Below are positions 18,590 through 28,298 of a stretch of 64,000 nucleotides of DNA, one piece after another. This DNA is from Alphaproteobacteria bacterium (GTDB lineage: Bacteria; Pseudomonadota; Alphaproteobacteria; SHVP01): NCBI GenBank assembly GCA_040216735.1, contig JAVJOO010000002.1, positions 275,118 through 339,117 on the forward strand, written 5' to 3'. A model generated the notes under the pieces. It did no database searches. It was not told where the DNA came from and saw only the letters and a program-made list of their open reading frames with translations. Numbering within the stretch: the first letter of the stretch is position 1; each line of letters opens with the position of its first letter. A program made the translations under genes and the position numbers.

Positions 18590-20428
18590 ATGGTGCTACG
18601 CGGAGCCTTCGTTGCTTGCCTTTGCCTGGTCGCAACGTCGATTGCGTTCCCCGCGCACGCCCAGAGCGCCGCGGAGCGACACGCGCTGGTCCAGTTTGGC
18701 GCCCCGAAATACGGCCCCGATTTTGCCCATTTCGACTATGTGAATCCGGCCGCGCCGAAGGGCGGGCAGTTCCGCCAATTGGCAACTGGAACGTTCGACA
18801 CCCTCAACCCCTTCATCCTAAAAGGAACGTCGGCCGCCGGGATCGGCTTGATCTTCGAAACTCTACTGACGGGCTCGTTGGACGAAGTCGATACCAGCGC
18901 CGAATACGGCCTCATCGCTAAAAGCATCGAGGTCCCCGACGATTTTTCTTGGGTGATCTTCAACCTCAGACCCGAGGCCCGGTGGCACGACGGCAATCCG
19001 ATTACTGCCGACGACGTGGTGTTCAGTTTCGAGGCGCTCACAACGAAGGGGCATCCGTTCTACCGGCAGTACTACGCGAATGTCGCTAGCGCCGAAAAGA
19101 TCGACGACCTTCGCGTGAAGTTCACCTTCAGCGGGCCACCCAACCGTGAACTCCCAAACATCGTCGGGCAGTTGTCGATTATTCCCAAGCACTATTACGA
19201 GAACGTCGATTTTACCGCGACTAGCCTGGAACCGCCGGTCGCCAGCGGACCCTACCGGATCAAGAATTTCGAACCCGGACGTTTCATCGAGTACGAACGC
19301 GTGGAAGATTATTGGGGGGCGGCGCTCCCGGTGAACGTCGGGCGCTACAACTTCGGCGCGGTCCGCTACGACTATTACCGCGACGCAACAGTGGCGCGCG
19401 AAGCCTTCAAATCCTACGAGTTCGACACCTTCCCCGAATTCTCCGCCAAGGATTGGGCAACCGGCTACGACTTCCCTGCATTCAGAAACGGGTTGGTCAA
19501 AAAGGAAGAGATTCCCGACGCGACCTCCCCCGGTATGCAAGCGCTGGTGTTCAACACCCGCCGCGACATCTTTGCGGATCGCCGGGTGCGCCAAGCCATC
19601 GGCCTCGCGTTCGATTTCGAATGGTCGAACAAAGCGCTCTTCTTCGGTCAGTACCAGCGCACGACAAGTTATTTCGAAAATATGGAGCTCGCGTCGAGCG
19701 GCCTCCCGCAGGACGCGGAGCTCGACTACCTGACGCCGTTCAAAGACCAACTCCCGCCCGAGATCTTTACCAAACCCTTCACGGTCCCCAAGACTGACGG
19801 GTCCGGAAACCCCCGCCGCGAGCTGCGCGAAGCGGCGCGCCTTCTGAAGGCCGCCGGATGGGAGGTCAGGGACGGCACCTTGACCCACGGGGAAACCGGG
19901 ACCCCGCTTCGCTTCGAAGTCCTCTTGGTCCAACCGAGCCTCGAAAAAATCATCCTGCCGTTCATCGGCAACTTGGAGAAGCTGGGCGTGAAGGCGACGG
20001 TTCGGACGGTGGATACGGCGCAATACCAAAGCCGGTTGGATACCTTCGATTTCGATATGGTCGTCACGACCTTCCGCCAATCCTTTTCGCCCGGCAATGA
20101 GCAGCGGGATTTTTGGGGATCGGCGGCGGCGGATCTCAACGGCGGGCGAAATCTAGCCGGAATCAAAGACCCCGTGGTTGACGCCTTGATCGACCACATC
20201 GTCGGGGCGCCCGACCGACCGTCCTTGGTCGCGGCGACCCGTGCTTTGGATCGCGTCCTGCTGTGGGGCCACTACGTGATCCCGCAATACTACGTCCCGA
20301 CCGACCGGCTGGCCTTTTGGGACAAGTTCGGCCGGCCCGAAACAAACCCAAAGTTTGGCGTCGATATCTTCTCCTGGTGGATCGACGCCGAAAAGTTGGC
20401 GCGCGTGGAGGCGGGCCGGCGGCCCTGA
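18590..20428 (+). CDS. yejA: ABC transporter periplasmic binding protein, YejA type (first copy)
   Basis: A family 5 extracellular solute-binding protein, 612 residues, with a signal peptide ending near AHAQ (about 25). The YejA-like start of the mature protein (HFDYVNPAAPKGG) and the GTFDTLNPF motif are clear. YejA-type proteins bind peptides or peptide-like compounds, for example microcin C in E. coli, and deliver them to YejBEF. An AGGGA sequence precedes the ATG and a TACAAT -10-like element lies at 18551-18556. It is followed after 7 bases by a paralogue, then by the permease and ATPase genes. Confidence 0.93.
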   Translation: MVLRGAFVACLCLVATSIAFPAHAQSAAERHALVQFGAPKYGPDFAHFDYVNPAAPKGGQFRQLATGTFDTLNPFILKGTSAAGIGLIFETLLTGSLDEVDTSAEYGLIAKSIEVPDDFSWVIFNLRPEARWHDGNPITADDVVFSFEALTTKGHPFYRQYYANVASAEKIDDLRVKFTFSGPPNRELPNIVGQLSIIPKHYYENVDFTATSLEPPVASGPYRIKNFEPGRFIEYERVEDYWGAALPVNVGRYNFGAVRYDYYRDATVAREAFKSYEFDTFPEFSAKDWATGYDFPAFRNGLVKKEEIPDATSPGMQALVFNTRRDIFADRRVRQAIGLAFDFEWSNKALFFGQYQRTTSYFENMELASSGLPQDAELDYLTPFKDQLPPEIFTKPFTVPKTDGSGNPRRELREAARLLKAAGWEVRDGTLTHGETGTPLRFEVLLVQPSLEKIILPFIGNLEKLGVKATVRTVDTAQYQSRLDTFDFDMVVTTFRQSFSPGNEQRDFWGSAAADLNGGRNLAGIKDPVVDALIDHIVGAPDRPSLVAATRALDRVLLWGHYVIPQYYVPTDRLAFWDKFGRPETNPKFGVDIFSWWIDAEKLARVEAGRRP

Positions 20429-20435
20429 ATTCCCG

Positions 20436-22277
20436 ATGAAGAGGATTCTCGCTCTCGCCGTTTTTGCGATCGTCTGTTCGACTGCAGCTACGGCCGAACC
20501 GCGCCACGGCATTTCGACGTTCGGGGACCTTAAGTACCCCGCTGGCTTTCCTCATTTCGACTACGTCAACCCGGATGCGCCTAAGGGTGGCGTTGTCCGA
20601 CTCGCCGGCGGCGAAGGCACCTTCGACACCGTCAATCCGTTTACGTTGAAAGGCATTCGTTTCCGCGGCGACGCCGGCTCGGTGATGTCGCTCCCCTACG
20701 ACACGCTGATGGTGCGCAGCGGCGACGAGCCCGACGCGATGTACGGTCTCGTCGCCGATTCCGCCGAAATCGCCGAGGACAAAACCTCAATCACCTTTAC
20801 GTTGCGCGCCGAGGCGCGTTGGCACGACGGCTCCGCCATCACCGCCGAGGATATCGTCTTCACCTTCGAAGCGTTGAAGAACGATCCTGGCGCCTTTCCC
20901 GCCTTTCGCATCGTGTTGCGCGACGTTATCGGCGTCGAGGCACTTGGCGATGCAGCGGTGCGCTATACCTTCGATCCGGCGGCCGCTGCCCTGCGCGACC
21001 TGCCCGCGACCGTTGCGGGACTCCCGATCCTGTCAAAACGGGACTTCGCAAACCGCGCGTTCGGCGAGACCACCTTCGATCCGCCGCTCGGGAACGGCCC
21101 CTATCGCATTGCCGAGGTCAATCCAGGCCGCTCCATCGTGCTTGAACGCGTCCCCGACTACTGGGCCGCAGACCTTCCGGTCAACCGCGGCCGCAACAAC
21201 TTCGGACAAATCCAGCTGGAGTTCTACCGCGACCGCGACGTTCAGCACGAAGCGTTCAAATCCGGCGCGTTCGACTTCCACGAGGAATTCACCTCTCGAA
21301 TCTGGGCGACCGGTTACGATTTCCCCGCAACCCGAGATGGGCGCGTCATTAAGGAGGCGGTACCCAACCTTGGTCCGGCGTCGCGCCAATACTTCGTGAT
21401 CAATCTCCGGCGCGAGAAATTCCAAGACCGGCGCGTCCGCCAGGCTATCAACCACGCCTTCGACTTCGAGTGGACCAATACCAATCTGTTCTACAGCGTC
21501 TACGAGCGCGCCAACAGCATCTACCAAAACACCGATATGGCCGCCGCCGCGCCACCAACCGGCGCCGAACTCGCTCTCCTCGAACCGTTCCGCGACCGGC
21601 TGCCGCCGGAGGTGTTCACAACCGTCTACCAACAACCGCGCTCCGATGGCTCGGGCAACAACAGGCGGAACCTGCGGCGGGCCCAGCAACTGTTCGCCGA
21701 CGCGGGATGGACCGTGCAAGAAGGTCGGCTCAAGAACGAACGCGGCGAAACGATGTCGATCGAATTCCTGACGTTCTCACCGACGTTCGAGCGGGTTTTC
21801 GCACCGATCGTCCAGAACCTGAAACGCATCGGCGCCGACGCGTCCATTCGGATCGTCGACTCAAGCCAATACGCCCAGCGCGTCGACCAAGACCGCGATT
21901 TCGACATCACCACGGCGGCGTTTGGCGTCTCGCCGACCCCAGGTGTCGGCGAACGCGGTTTCTGGAACTCGGCCTTCGCCGATCAGCCCGGCAGCAACAA
22001 CGATGGCGGCATCAAGGATCCGGTCGTCGATGACCTGGTCGAACGCCTTGCCAGCGCCCAAGACCGCCAAAGCTTGACCGTGGCCGCACGGGCGCTAGAC
22101 CGCGTCCTTCTTTGGAACCAGTACATCATCCCGCAATGGTTTCGCAGCACCTACACCATTGCCTATTGGGACATGTTCGGACGACCGGACACGGCACCGA
22201 TCTACGGCCTCGGATTTCTCGACACCTGGTGGATCGATCCTGCCAAAGCGGCGCGGCTCAATCGCGACAAACCCTAG
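20436..22277 (+). CDS. yejA: ABC transporter periplasmic binding protein, YejA type (second copy)
   Basis: A second family 5 binding protein, 613 residues from the ATG at 20436; the in-frame extension to 20355 lies inside the first copy. A signal peptide ends near ATAEP (about 20). HFDYVNPDAPKGG, GTFDTVNPF and ARWHDGSAITAEDIVF match the first copy at the same positions, so this is a tandem duplication that has diverged considerably. The two probably share the downstream permease and differ in ligand preference, which is inferred. yejB begins 24 bases later. Confidence 0.93.
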   Translation: MKRILALAVFAIVCSTAATAEPRHGISTFGDLKYPAGFPHFDYVNPDAPKGGVVRLAGGEGTFDTVNPFTLKGIRFRGDAGSVMSLPYDTLMVRSGDEPDAMYGLVADSAEIAEDKTSITFTLRAEARWHDGSAITAEDIVFTFEALKNDPGAFPAFRIVLRDVIGVEALGDAAVRYTFDPAAAALRDLPATVAGLPILSKRDFANRAFGETTFDPPLGNGPYRIAEVNPGRSIVLERVPDYWAADLPVNRGRNNFGQIQLEFYRDRDVQHEAFKSGAFDFHEEFTSRIWATGYDFPATRDGRVIKEAVPNLGPASRQYFVINLRREKFQDRRVRQAINHAFDFEWTNTNLFYSVYERANSIYQNTDMAAAAPPTGAELALLEPFRDRLPPEVFTTVYQQPRSDGSGNNRRNLRRAQQLFADAGWTVQEGRLKNERGETMSIEFLTFSPTFERVFAPIVQNLKRIGADASIRIVDSSQYAQRVDQDRDFDITTAAFGVSPTPGVGERGFWNSAFADQPGSNNDGGIKDPVVDDLVERLASAQDRQSLTVAARALDRVLLWNQYIIPQWFRSTYTIAYWDMFGRPDTAPIYGLGFLDTWWIDPAKAARLNRDKP

Positions 22278-22301
22278 AATTACGCTAGACTCGACGCCGC
22301 G

Positions 22302-23417
22302 ATGACTGCCTACATCCTCCGCCGCCTGCTATTTATCGTTCCGACGCTGTTCGGAATCATGGTGATCAACTTTGCCGTGGTCCAGTTTGCGCCGGGCGGA
22401 CCGGTCGAACAGATCATTGCCCAGGTCACCGGCACCGCGGTCGACGCAACCGCCCGTATCAGCGGCGCAGGCGGTGGCGACGCGCCCCAGGCCCAGGCGC
22501 AACAGGGCGCGGCCAGCACCGCCGGCATCGAATCGCGGTACCGCGGCGCCCAGGGTCTCGACCCGCAGTTCATCGCGGACTTGGAAAAGCAGTTCGGTTT
22601 CGACAAGCCTCTGCACATCCGGTTCTTCGACATGATCGCGAATTACGTCGTGTTCGATTTCGGCGAATCCTTCTACCGCGACCGCCGCGTCGTCGACCTT
22701 GTGATCGACAAGCTGCCGGTGTCGATCTCGCTGGGCCTGTGGACCACGTTGTTGATTTACTTGATCTCCATCCCGCTTGGCATTCGCAAGGCCGTGCGCG
22801 ACGGCACGCCGTTCGATATTTGGACCAGCAGTCTGGTCATCGTCGGGCAGGCAATCCCCGGTTTCCTCTTCGCTATCTTGTTGATCGTGCTGTTTGCTGG
22901 CGGCACTTATTTGGATTGGTTTCCGCTCCGCGGTCTCGTCTCGGAAAACTTTTCCGAGTTGTCGGCCTTCGGGAAGGTCGTCGACTATTTCCATCACCTC
23001 GCCCTGCCGATTACCGCGCTCGTGATCGGCGGCTTTGCCGGCCTGACCCTGCTGACCAAGAACTCCTTCCTCGATCAGATCAACCAACAATATGTTTTGA
23101 CCGCGCGCGCGAAGGGCTTGACCGAACGCCAGGTCCTGTACGGTCACGTCTTTCGCAACGGCATGCTCATCGTCATCGCCGGGTTCCCCGCGCTCTTCGT
23201 CGGCATCCTGTTCACGGGCGCGCTCTTGATCGAGATTATTTTCTCGCTCGACGGCATCGGCCTGCTGGGATTCGAGGCGGTCATCAACCGCGATTACCCG
23301 ATCATGTTCGGCACCCTCTATTTCTTCACTTTGCTCGGCCTGGTCTTCAATCTGATCGGCGACCTGATGTATGTGATCATCGACCCGCGCATCGATTTCG
23401 AGCGCCGCGATGTCTGA
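22302..23417 (+). CDS. yejB: Peptide ABC transporter permease YejB
   Basis: A 371-residue inner-membrane permease. A first transmembrane helix (about 10-30) is followed by the family motif QFAPGGPVEQ and an extended periplasmic loop rich in Ala/Gln. Further membrane segments come from about 145 onward. The EAA loop that docks the ATPase is recognisable in LTARAKGLTERQVLYGHVFR. It overlaps yejE by 8 bases. Confidence 0.95.
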   Translation: MTAYILRRLLFIVPTLFGIMVINFAVVQFAPGGPVEQIIAQVTGTAVDATARISGAGGGDAPQAQAQQGAASTAGIESRYRGAQGLDPQFIADLEKQFGFDKPLHIRFFDMIANYVVFDFGESFYRDRRVVDLVIDKLPVSISLGLWTTLLIYLISIPLGIRKAVRDGTPFDIWTSSLVIVGQAIPGFLFAILLIVLFAGGTYLDWFPLRGLVSENFSELSAFGKVVDYFHHLALPITALVIGGFAGLTLLTKNSFLDQINQQYVLTARAKGLTERQVLYGHVFRNGMLIVIAGFPALFVGILFTGALLIEIIFSLDGIGLLGFEAVINRDYPIMFGTLYFFTLLGLVFNLIGDLMYVIIDPRIDFERRDV

Positions 23418-24507
23418 CCTGCTCACCGCCACCGCCGATACCGCCCCGGCGCCCCACCGGCGGCACCGCATTCTGGGGATGCCGGTGACCCCGCTCACGG
23501 TTCGACGGCTACACAACTTCCGTAAGAACCGTCGCGGCTTCTGGTCGATGTGGATCTTCTTGACCCTGTTCGTTCTGTCGCTCTTCGCCGAGTTCATCGC
23601 CAACGACCGACCGCTAGTCGTACGGTTCGAGGGGGAAGTTTTGTTTCCGGTCCTTGCCGACTATCCCGAAACCCGTTTCGGCGGCGAATTCGAAACCGCA
23701 GCCGACTACCGCGACCCCTACGTGCAGGATCTGATCCAAGAGAACGGCGGCTGGCTCGTGTGGCCGCTGATCACCTTCACCTTCGACACGATCAACTACG
23801 ACCTACCCCAACCCGCGCCGTCTCCGCCGTCGGGCGTCAATTGGTTGGGGACCGACGATCAAGGCCGCGATGTCTTGGCTCGATTGATCTACGGCTTTCG
23901 AATTTCGATCCTTTTCGGCCTGATCCTGACCGTGATCAGTTCGGTCATTGGCGTCCTCGCGGGCGCCGTCCAGGGATACTTTGGCGGATGGACCGATCTT
24001 CTGTTCCAGCGTTTCATCGAGATTTGGTCGGGCATGCCGACGTTGTTTCTCCTGATCATTCTGGCCAGCATCGTGACGCCTAACTTCTGGTGGCTCCTGG
24101 GCATCCTCTTACTATTCAGTTGGATGTCGTTGGTCGGCGTCGTCAGGGCCGAGTTCCTGCGCGCGCGTAATTTCGACTATGTACGCGCCGCCCGCGCCCT
24201 AGGCGTGCGCAACTCGACGATCATGCTGAAACACCTACTGCCCAACGCCATGGTTGCGACCATCACCTTCCTGCCCTTCAACCTCGCAGCCGCGGTGACC
24301 GCGTTGACCAGCCTGGACTTTCTCGGGTTCGGCTTGCCCCCGGGGTCGGCCTCGCTCGGCGAACTGCTCGCCCAAGGGAAGGCGAACCTCCAGGCCCCGT
24401 GGCTCGGTCTGACCGGCTTCTTCACCCTGTCGATCATGCTGACGTTGGTGGTCTTCACCGGCGAAGCCGTGCGCGACGCCTTCGATCCCCGCAAGACCTT
24501 CGCCTAA
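23410..24507 (+). CDS. yejE: Peptide ABC transporter permease YejE
   Basis: A 365-residue inner-membrane permease partnering YejB. A first membrane helix follows FRKNRRGFWSMWIF (about 37-50). The large periplasmic segment contains NWLGTDDQGRDVLARLIYGF, the signature of DppC/OppC-type permeases. The EAA motif is near VRAARALGVRNSTIMLKHLLP. It overlaps yejB and lies 3 bases before yejF, so subunits of one complex are translated together. Confidence 0.95.
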   Translation: MSDLLTATADTAPAPHRRHRILGMPVTPLTVRRLHNFRKNRRGFWSMWIFLTLFVLSLFAEFIANDRPLVVRFEGEVLFPVLADYPETRFGGEFETAADYRDPYVQDLIQENGGWLVWPLITFTFDTINYDLPQPAPSPPSGVNWLGTDDQGRDVLARLIYGFRISILFGLILTVISSVIGVLAGAVQGYFGGWTDLLFQRFIEIWSGMPTLFLLIILASIVTPNFWWLLGILLLFSWMSLVGVVRAEFLRARNFDYVRAARALGVRNSTIMLKHLLPNAMVATITFLPFNLAAAVTALTSLDFLGFGLPPGSASLGELLAQGKANLQAPWLGLTGFFTLSIMLTLVVFTGEAVRDAFDPRKTFA

Positions 24508-24510
24508 CCC

Positions 24511-26133
24511 ATGGCCTTTGTCGAAATATCAGACCTATCGGTCGATTTCCGGAGTGCCGGGCGTACGGTCCATGCCGTCAAGAATGCCAGCCTAACGATC
24601 GACGCGGGCGAGACCGTCGCACTTGTCGGCGAGAGCGGGTCGGGGAAGTCCGTGACCGCGCTATCGATCCTCCAACTTCTGCCCTACCCCATGGCCTCGC
24701 ATCCCTCGGGGTCGATCAAGGTGGACGGGATGGAAGTCGTCGGCGCGCCCCACGCCGAGATGCGCCGGATTCGCGGCAATCGCGTGTCGATGATCTTCCA
24801 AGAACCGATGACCTCGCTCAACCCGCTGCACACGATCGAAAAGCAAATCAACGAAGTCTTGTTCCTGCATCAGGGGATGAACAAGCGCGAAGCGCGCGCG
24901 CGCACCGTCGAACTCCTCAACCTCGTCGGATTGCCCGATGTCGAGTCGCGGATTCACTCCTATCCCCATCAGCTCTCCGGCGGACAACGCCAGCGGGTCA
25001 TGATTGCTATGGCACTCGCCAACAACCCCCGGCTCCTGATTGCCGACGAGCCGACGACGGCGCTCGACGTGACGATCCAGGCGCAGATCCTTCGACTTCT
25101 GCGCAAACTCCAAGACGATCTCGGCATGGCCATGCTGTTGATTACCCATGATCTCGGAATCGTGCGCAAAATGGCCAAGCGCGTTTGCGTCATGAAGGAC
25201 GGCGAAATCGTCGAGGCCGGCGAGACCGGGCAGATCTTCGAACGACCGCACCGCGACTACACCCGCGCGCTGATCGAGGCCGAACCGAAAGGAATGCCGA
25301 ACCGGTCGCAACCAAATGCACCCGTCGTTCTCAGCGGCCGAAATGTCCGGGTCTATTTTCCCATCCAGAAGGGGCTCCTGCGGCGCACCGTCGGTCACGT
25401 CAAAGCGGTCGATGACATCAGCGTCGCGGTCCGCGAAGGACAGACGCTGGGTGTCGTCGGCGAAAGCGGTTCCGGGAAAACGACGCTTGGCCTCGGCCTG
25501 CTGCGACTAATCGGCAGCACCGGCGAGATCGACTTTCTCGGCAAGAAAATCCAAGGACTCAACTTCGGTGCCCTGCGACCCCTGCGCAAAGAAATGCAAA
25601 TCGTTTTCCAGGACCCCTACGGCAGTCTGAGTCCGCGCCTATCGGTGGGACAAATCGTCGAAGAAGGCCTGCTGGTTCATACCAAGATTCGAGACTACGA
25701 CGAGCGCCGCGCGGTGATCGGCGCAGCACTCGAGGAAGTCGGCCTCGACCCCGCCAACCAAGATCGTTACCCCCACGAGTTCTCCGGCGGACAGCGGCAA
25801 CGCATCGCCATTGCCCGCGCGATTGTCCTGAAACCCCGCCTGGTCGTCCTCGACGAACCGACCTCCGCGCTCGATATGTCAGTCCAGGCCCAGATCGTCG
25901 ACTTGCTCCGCGAACTGCAGCGCAAACATCGCCTGGCCTACGTGTTCATCAGTCACGACCTGAAGGTCGTTCGCGCAATGGCCGATGAGGTCGTCGTGAT
26001 GCGCGACGGCCGCGTCGTCGAATCGGGCCCCACCGAACGCATCTTCGACCAACCGCAAACCGACTACACGAAAGCGCTCATGGCGGCGGCCTTCGACCTT
26101 GAAGTCGCATTTGAGGATGCCGTCGCGACCTGA
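24511..26133 (+). CDS. yejF: Peptide ABC transporter ATP-binding protein YejF (two fused domains)
   Basis: A 540-residue ATPase with two complete nucleotide-binding domains. Domain one has Walker A GESGSGKS (about 39-46), signature LSGGQRQRV and Walker [13 protein letters not shown]. Domain two (from about 270) has [23 protein letters not shown] and [12 protein letters not shown]. Both sites look catalytically complete. It powers import by YejB/YejE of ligands bound by the two YejA proteins. It is the last gene of the operon and convergent with the MarR gene 7 bases away. Confidence 0.96.
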   Translation: MAFVEISDLSVDFRSAGRTVHAVKNASLTIDAGETVALVGESGSGKSVTALSILQLLPYPMASHPSGSIKVDGMEVVGAPHAEMRRIRGNRVSMIFQEPMTSLNPLHTIEKQINEVLFLHQGMNKREARARTVELLNLVGLPDVESRIHSYPHQLSGGQRQRVMIAMALANNPRLLIADEPTTALDVTIQAQILRLLRKLQDDLGMAMLLITHDLGIVRKMAKRVCVMKDGEIVEAGETGQIFERPHRDYTRALIEAEPKGMPNRSQPNAPVVLSGRNVRVYFPIQKGLLRRTVGHVKAVDDISVAVREGQTLGVVGESGSGKTTLGLGLLRLIGSTGEIDFLGKKIQGLNFGALRPLRKEMQIVFQDPYGSLSPRLSVGQIVEEGLLVHTKIRDYDERRAVIGAALEEVGLDPANQDRYPHEFSGGQRQRIAIARAIVLKPRLVVLDEPTSALDMSVQAQIVDLLRELQRKHRLAYVFISHDLKVVRAMADEVVVMRDGRVVESGPTERIFDQPQTDYTKALMAAAFDLEVAFEDAVAT

Positions 26134-26140
26134 CGCGGTG

Positions 26141-26482
26141 CTAGCGCGCCTCGCTCTCCAACGACGCGCGCAGAAAATCGCTTAGCTTTGCGACATAGAC
26201 CGAACCGCGCACCGTGCGCTGGACCAGAACGCTACGGCGATCGGTTTCGTCGGGCTGACGCCGGCAAAGCTCTAATTTCTCAAGCGTATCGACGGCACGC
26301 GTCACGGCGGGCTTGGAAATAGCAAGGTCCGCAGCGAGGCCGCGCACCGTGCAGGGCGCGCGCGCCGCATAGATCGTCAGCAGAACGGCCAGTTGGCGGA
26401 CCGTGAGGTCCGGGTCGTCGGAGCGTACTAGACCGGCGACGGCCTGCTGCCAGTAAGACACAAGCTGGGAGGGAGTTGGCAC
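26141..26482 (-). CDS. MarR-family transcriptional regulator
   Basis: A short winged-helix protein (113 residues from a GTG at 26482). The recognition region LAADLAISKPAVTRAVDTLEKLELCRRQPDETDRR, spanning about 45-80, is typical MarR. It probably binds DNA as a dimer and responds to a small ligand. Its targets are unknown; the neighbouring yej operon or the GGDEF/EAL gene 39 bases upstream on the same strand are candidates. The N-terminal dimerisation part is shorter than usual, and the true start is uncertain. Confidence 0.82.
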   Translation of the reverse strand: MPTPSQLVSYWQQAVAGLVRSDDPDLTVRQLAVLLTIYAARAPCTVRGLAADLAISKPAVTRAVDTLEKLELCRRQPDETDRRSVLVQRTVRGSVYVAKLSDFLRASLESEAR

Positions 26483-26521
26483 AAACCCGACATTACCCCC
26501 TCGCCTGCCGCCACAGAAGCG

Positions 26522-28132
26522 TCAGGCCGCGAGCAACGCCCTGAAGTCTTGCGCCGGCATCGCCTTGTGGAAATAGTGCCCTTGGGCGTAATCGCAGCCC
26601 GCGTCCTTCAGGAATTCGATTTGATCCTTGCGCTCGGTGCCTTCGGCGGCCAGCTTGAGGTTGAGGCTCCGCGCCATTTCGATAATCGTACGCACGATGG
26701 TCACCGATTGCGGGTGATGGACGAGCCCGGCAACAAAGGATTGGTCGATCTTGAGTGTGTCGACGGGGCAATCGACAAGCTGCGAGAGCGACGAATAACC
26801 GGTCCCGAAATCGTCGATCGAAACCGACAGACCCAAATCTCGGAACCGTGCGATGGCATCGTTGCGAAACCCGCGGTCGTCGGCGAGCGAATGCTCGGTG
26901 AGTTCGATATCGACCCGCTCGGCCGACAATTTGCTGCTGGAAAGAGCGTCCATCACTTTTTCGACGATGTCGTCTTGGCCGAACTGCACCGCCGAGAGAT
27001 TGACGCCTAGCCTCGGTGCGCCTTTGCCCTTCGACTCCCACGACTTGGCTTCCTCGAACGCCCGGTGGAGAACCCAGTCCCCGATCGGTATGATCAGACC
27101 GGTCGCCTCCGCCCGCGGAATAAACTCCCCTGGACCGACTGACCCCAGTTCGGGGTGAGTCCATCGGAGCAACGCTTCGGCTGCGAGAACCCGCCCGTCG
27201 TCCAAATCCACGACCGGCTGGTAGTGCAGGTCGAACTCGTTCCGGCTCAAGGCCTCCGATAACGCGCGATCCAGCGCAAGTTCGCGGCTCAGTCGGTCTC
27301 TAAAGGCCGGGCTGAAGAGTTCGACGCGGCTGCCCCCACGCTGGCGTGCCTCGCGCAAAGCCAAATCCGAAACATGGACGAGTTCCCCGATGTCGGTCCC
27401 GTGCACCGGATAGACAGCCACCCCAACGCTCGCCGAGAGCCGGTAGCGGCGGTCGTTCACGTCGTAGGGTTCCGATAGGCGGCGAAGGATATCCCCCGAT
27501 ATCGCGTCGATCTCGGGGGCCGGGGAACCGACCGGAAATACCAGTGAAAATTGGTTGGTTGCCGTGCGTGCCAGCATCCCGCCCGGTTGCACCAGAGCTT
27601 GGAGCCGTTGCAACGCCTCTTCGAGAATCTCGTCGCCCGCTTCGTAGCCGGCGGTTTGGTTCACCGACTGAAGGCGGTCTAGGCGGGTCTTGACGAAAGC
27701 AACTTGGGCTCCCGATGCGCGAGCCGCGGAAATGATACCATGCGCCGGGGCGCCGAGGGTCGCGCGACCGCCTGCCGCGGTAACGGCGTCGAAGATTATT
27801 GGGCTGTCGATTGAACCTGTTTGAACGGCGTTGATAACCGTCACGATCCGTGCCGGTGCCCCGTGAATCTCCGCGCTTTGCTCCCGCAACGAGATCGAGA
27901 CCCGTTGACCGTTGAACCGGCGTATTTCTCCGGTCAACGTCCCGCCAATGCCGCCCGCCAGCGGTCTGCTGTCGATGCGTAGGAAATGGGGCGGCTTACC
28001 TGCCAGCGTGTCGGCCGGTGCACCGACCAGTCGGGCGAACCCTTCGCCGACATGGGCAACCTTCCCGTCGGCATCGATAACGAGCACGGAACCGGTGGCC
28101 AGAGCAACGGACTTATCCACAAAATTAACCAC
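26522..28132 (-). CDS. PAS-GGDEF-EAL protein, likely c-di-GMP phosphodiesterase
   Basis: A 536-residue cytoplasmic signalling protein (GTG start at 28132). An N-terminal PAS-like domain (15-60) is followed by a degenerate GGDEF domain (about 130-275), in which the active-site motif is replaced by ATNQF (191-195). The EAL domain (285-530) keeps its catalytic residues: E319 of EALLRW, N378, E410, the DDFGTGYSS aspartates 440-441, K461 and the late EGTER glutamate. It should hydrolyse c-di-GMP, with the GGDEF domain possibly only binding GTP. The exact start is uncertain: no ribosome-binding site is evident, and a GTG at 28120 is also possible. Confidence 0.9.
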   Translation of the reverse strand: MVNFVDKSVALATGSVLVIDADGKVAHVGEGFARLVGAPADTLAGKPPHFLRIDSRPLAGGIGGTLTGEIRRFNGQRVSISLREQSAEIHGAPARIVTVINAVQTGSIDSPIIFDAVTAAGGRATLGAPAHGIISAARASGAQVAFVKTRLDRLQSVNQTAGYEAGDEILEEALQRLQALVQPGGMLARTATNQFSLVFPVGSPAPEIDAISGDILRRLSEPYDVNDRRYRLSASVGVAVYPVHGTDIGELVHVSDLALREARQRGGSRVELFSPAFRDRLSRELALDRALSEALSRNEFDLHYQPVVDLDDGRVLAAEALLRWTHPELGSVGPGEFIPRAEATGLIIPIGDWVLHRAFEEAKSWESKGKGAPRLGVNLSAVQFGQDDIVEKVMDALSSSKLSAERVDIELTEHSLADDRGFRNDAIARFRDLGLSVSIDDFGTGYSSLSQLVDCPVDTLKIDQSFVAGLVHHPQSVTIVRTIIEMARSLNLKLAAEGTERKDQIEFLKDAGCDYAQGHYFHKAMPAQDFRALLAA

Positions 28133-28278
28133 AGACAGTTGGCATGCTTGATTTGAAGTGCGACGGAACTAAGCGGTTGTTTTTTAACTATTTACCATGG
28201 TGTAGCGCCGTTCCAACGTGACATGCAACAGCGGTATCCCCAAACACTAGGATATGTGGGGATCGAGCCTGTGGAAAA
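28113..28278. promoter_or_regulatory. Cluster of DnaA-box-like sequences
   Basis: A perfect DnaA box TTATCCACA lies at 28113-28121. TTAACCACA, one mismatch, lies at 28125-28133, and TGTGGAAAA, one mismatch on the other strand, at 28270-28278. A weaker TGTGGGGAT lies at 28255-28263. An AT-rich stretch (28179-28196) and a hairpin with arms ATCCCCA (28236-28242) and TGGGGAT (28257-28263) lie between them. This could be a DnaA-controlled promoter or titration site; an origin of replication is possible but the flanking genes are not typical of one. Confidence 0.35.
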
Positions 28279-28298
28279 CTTGGCGCGGAGAGCGGCGC

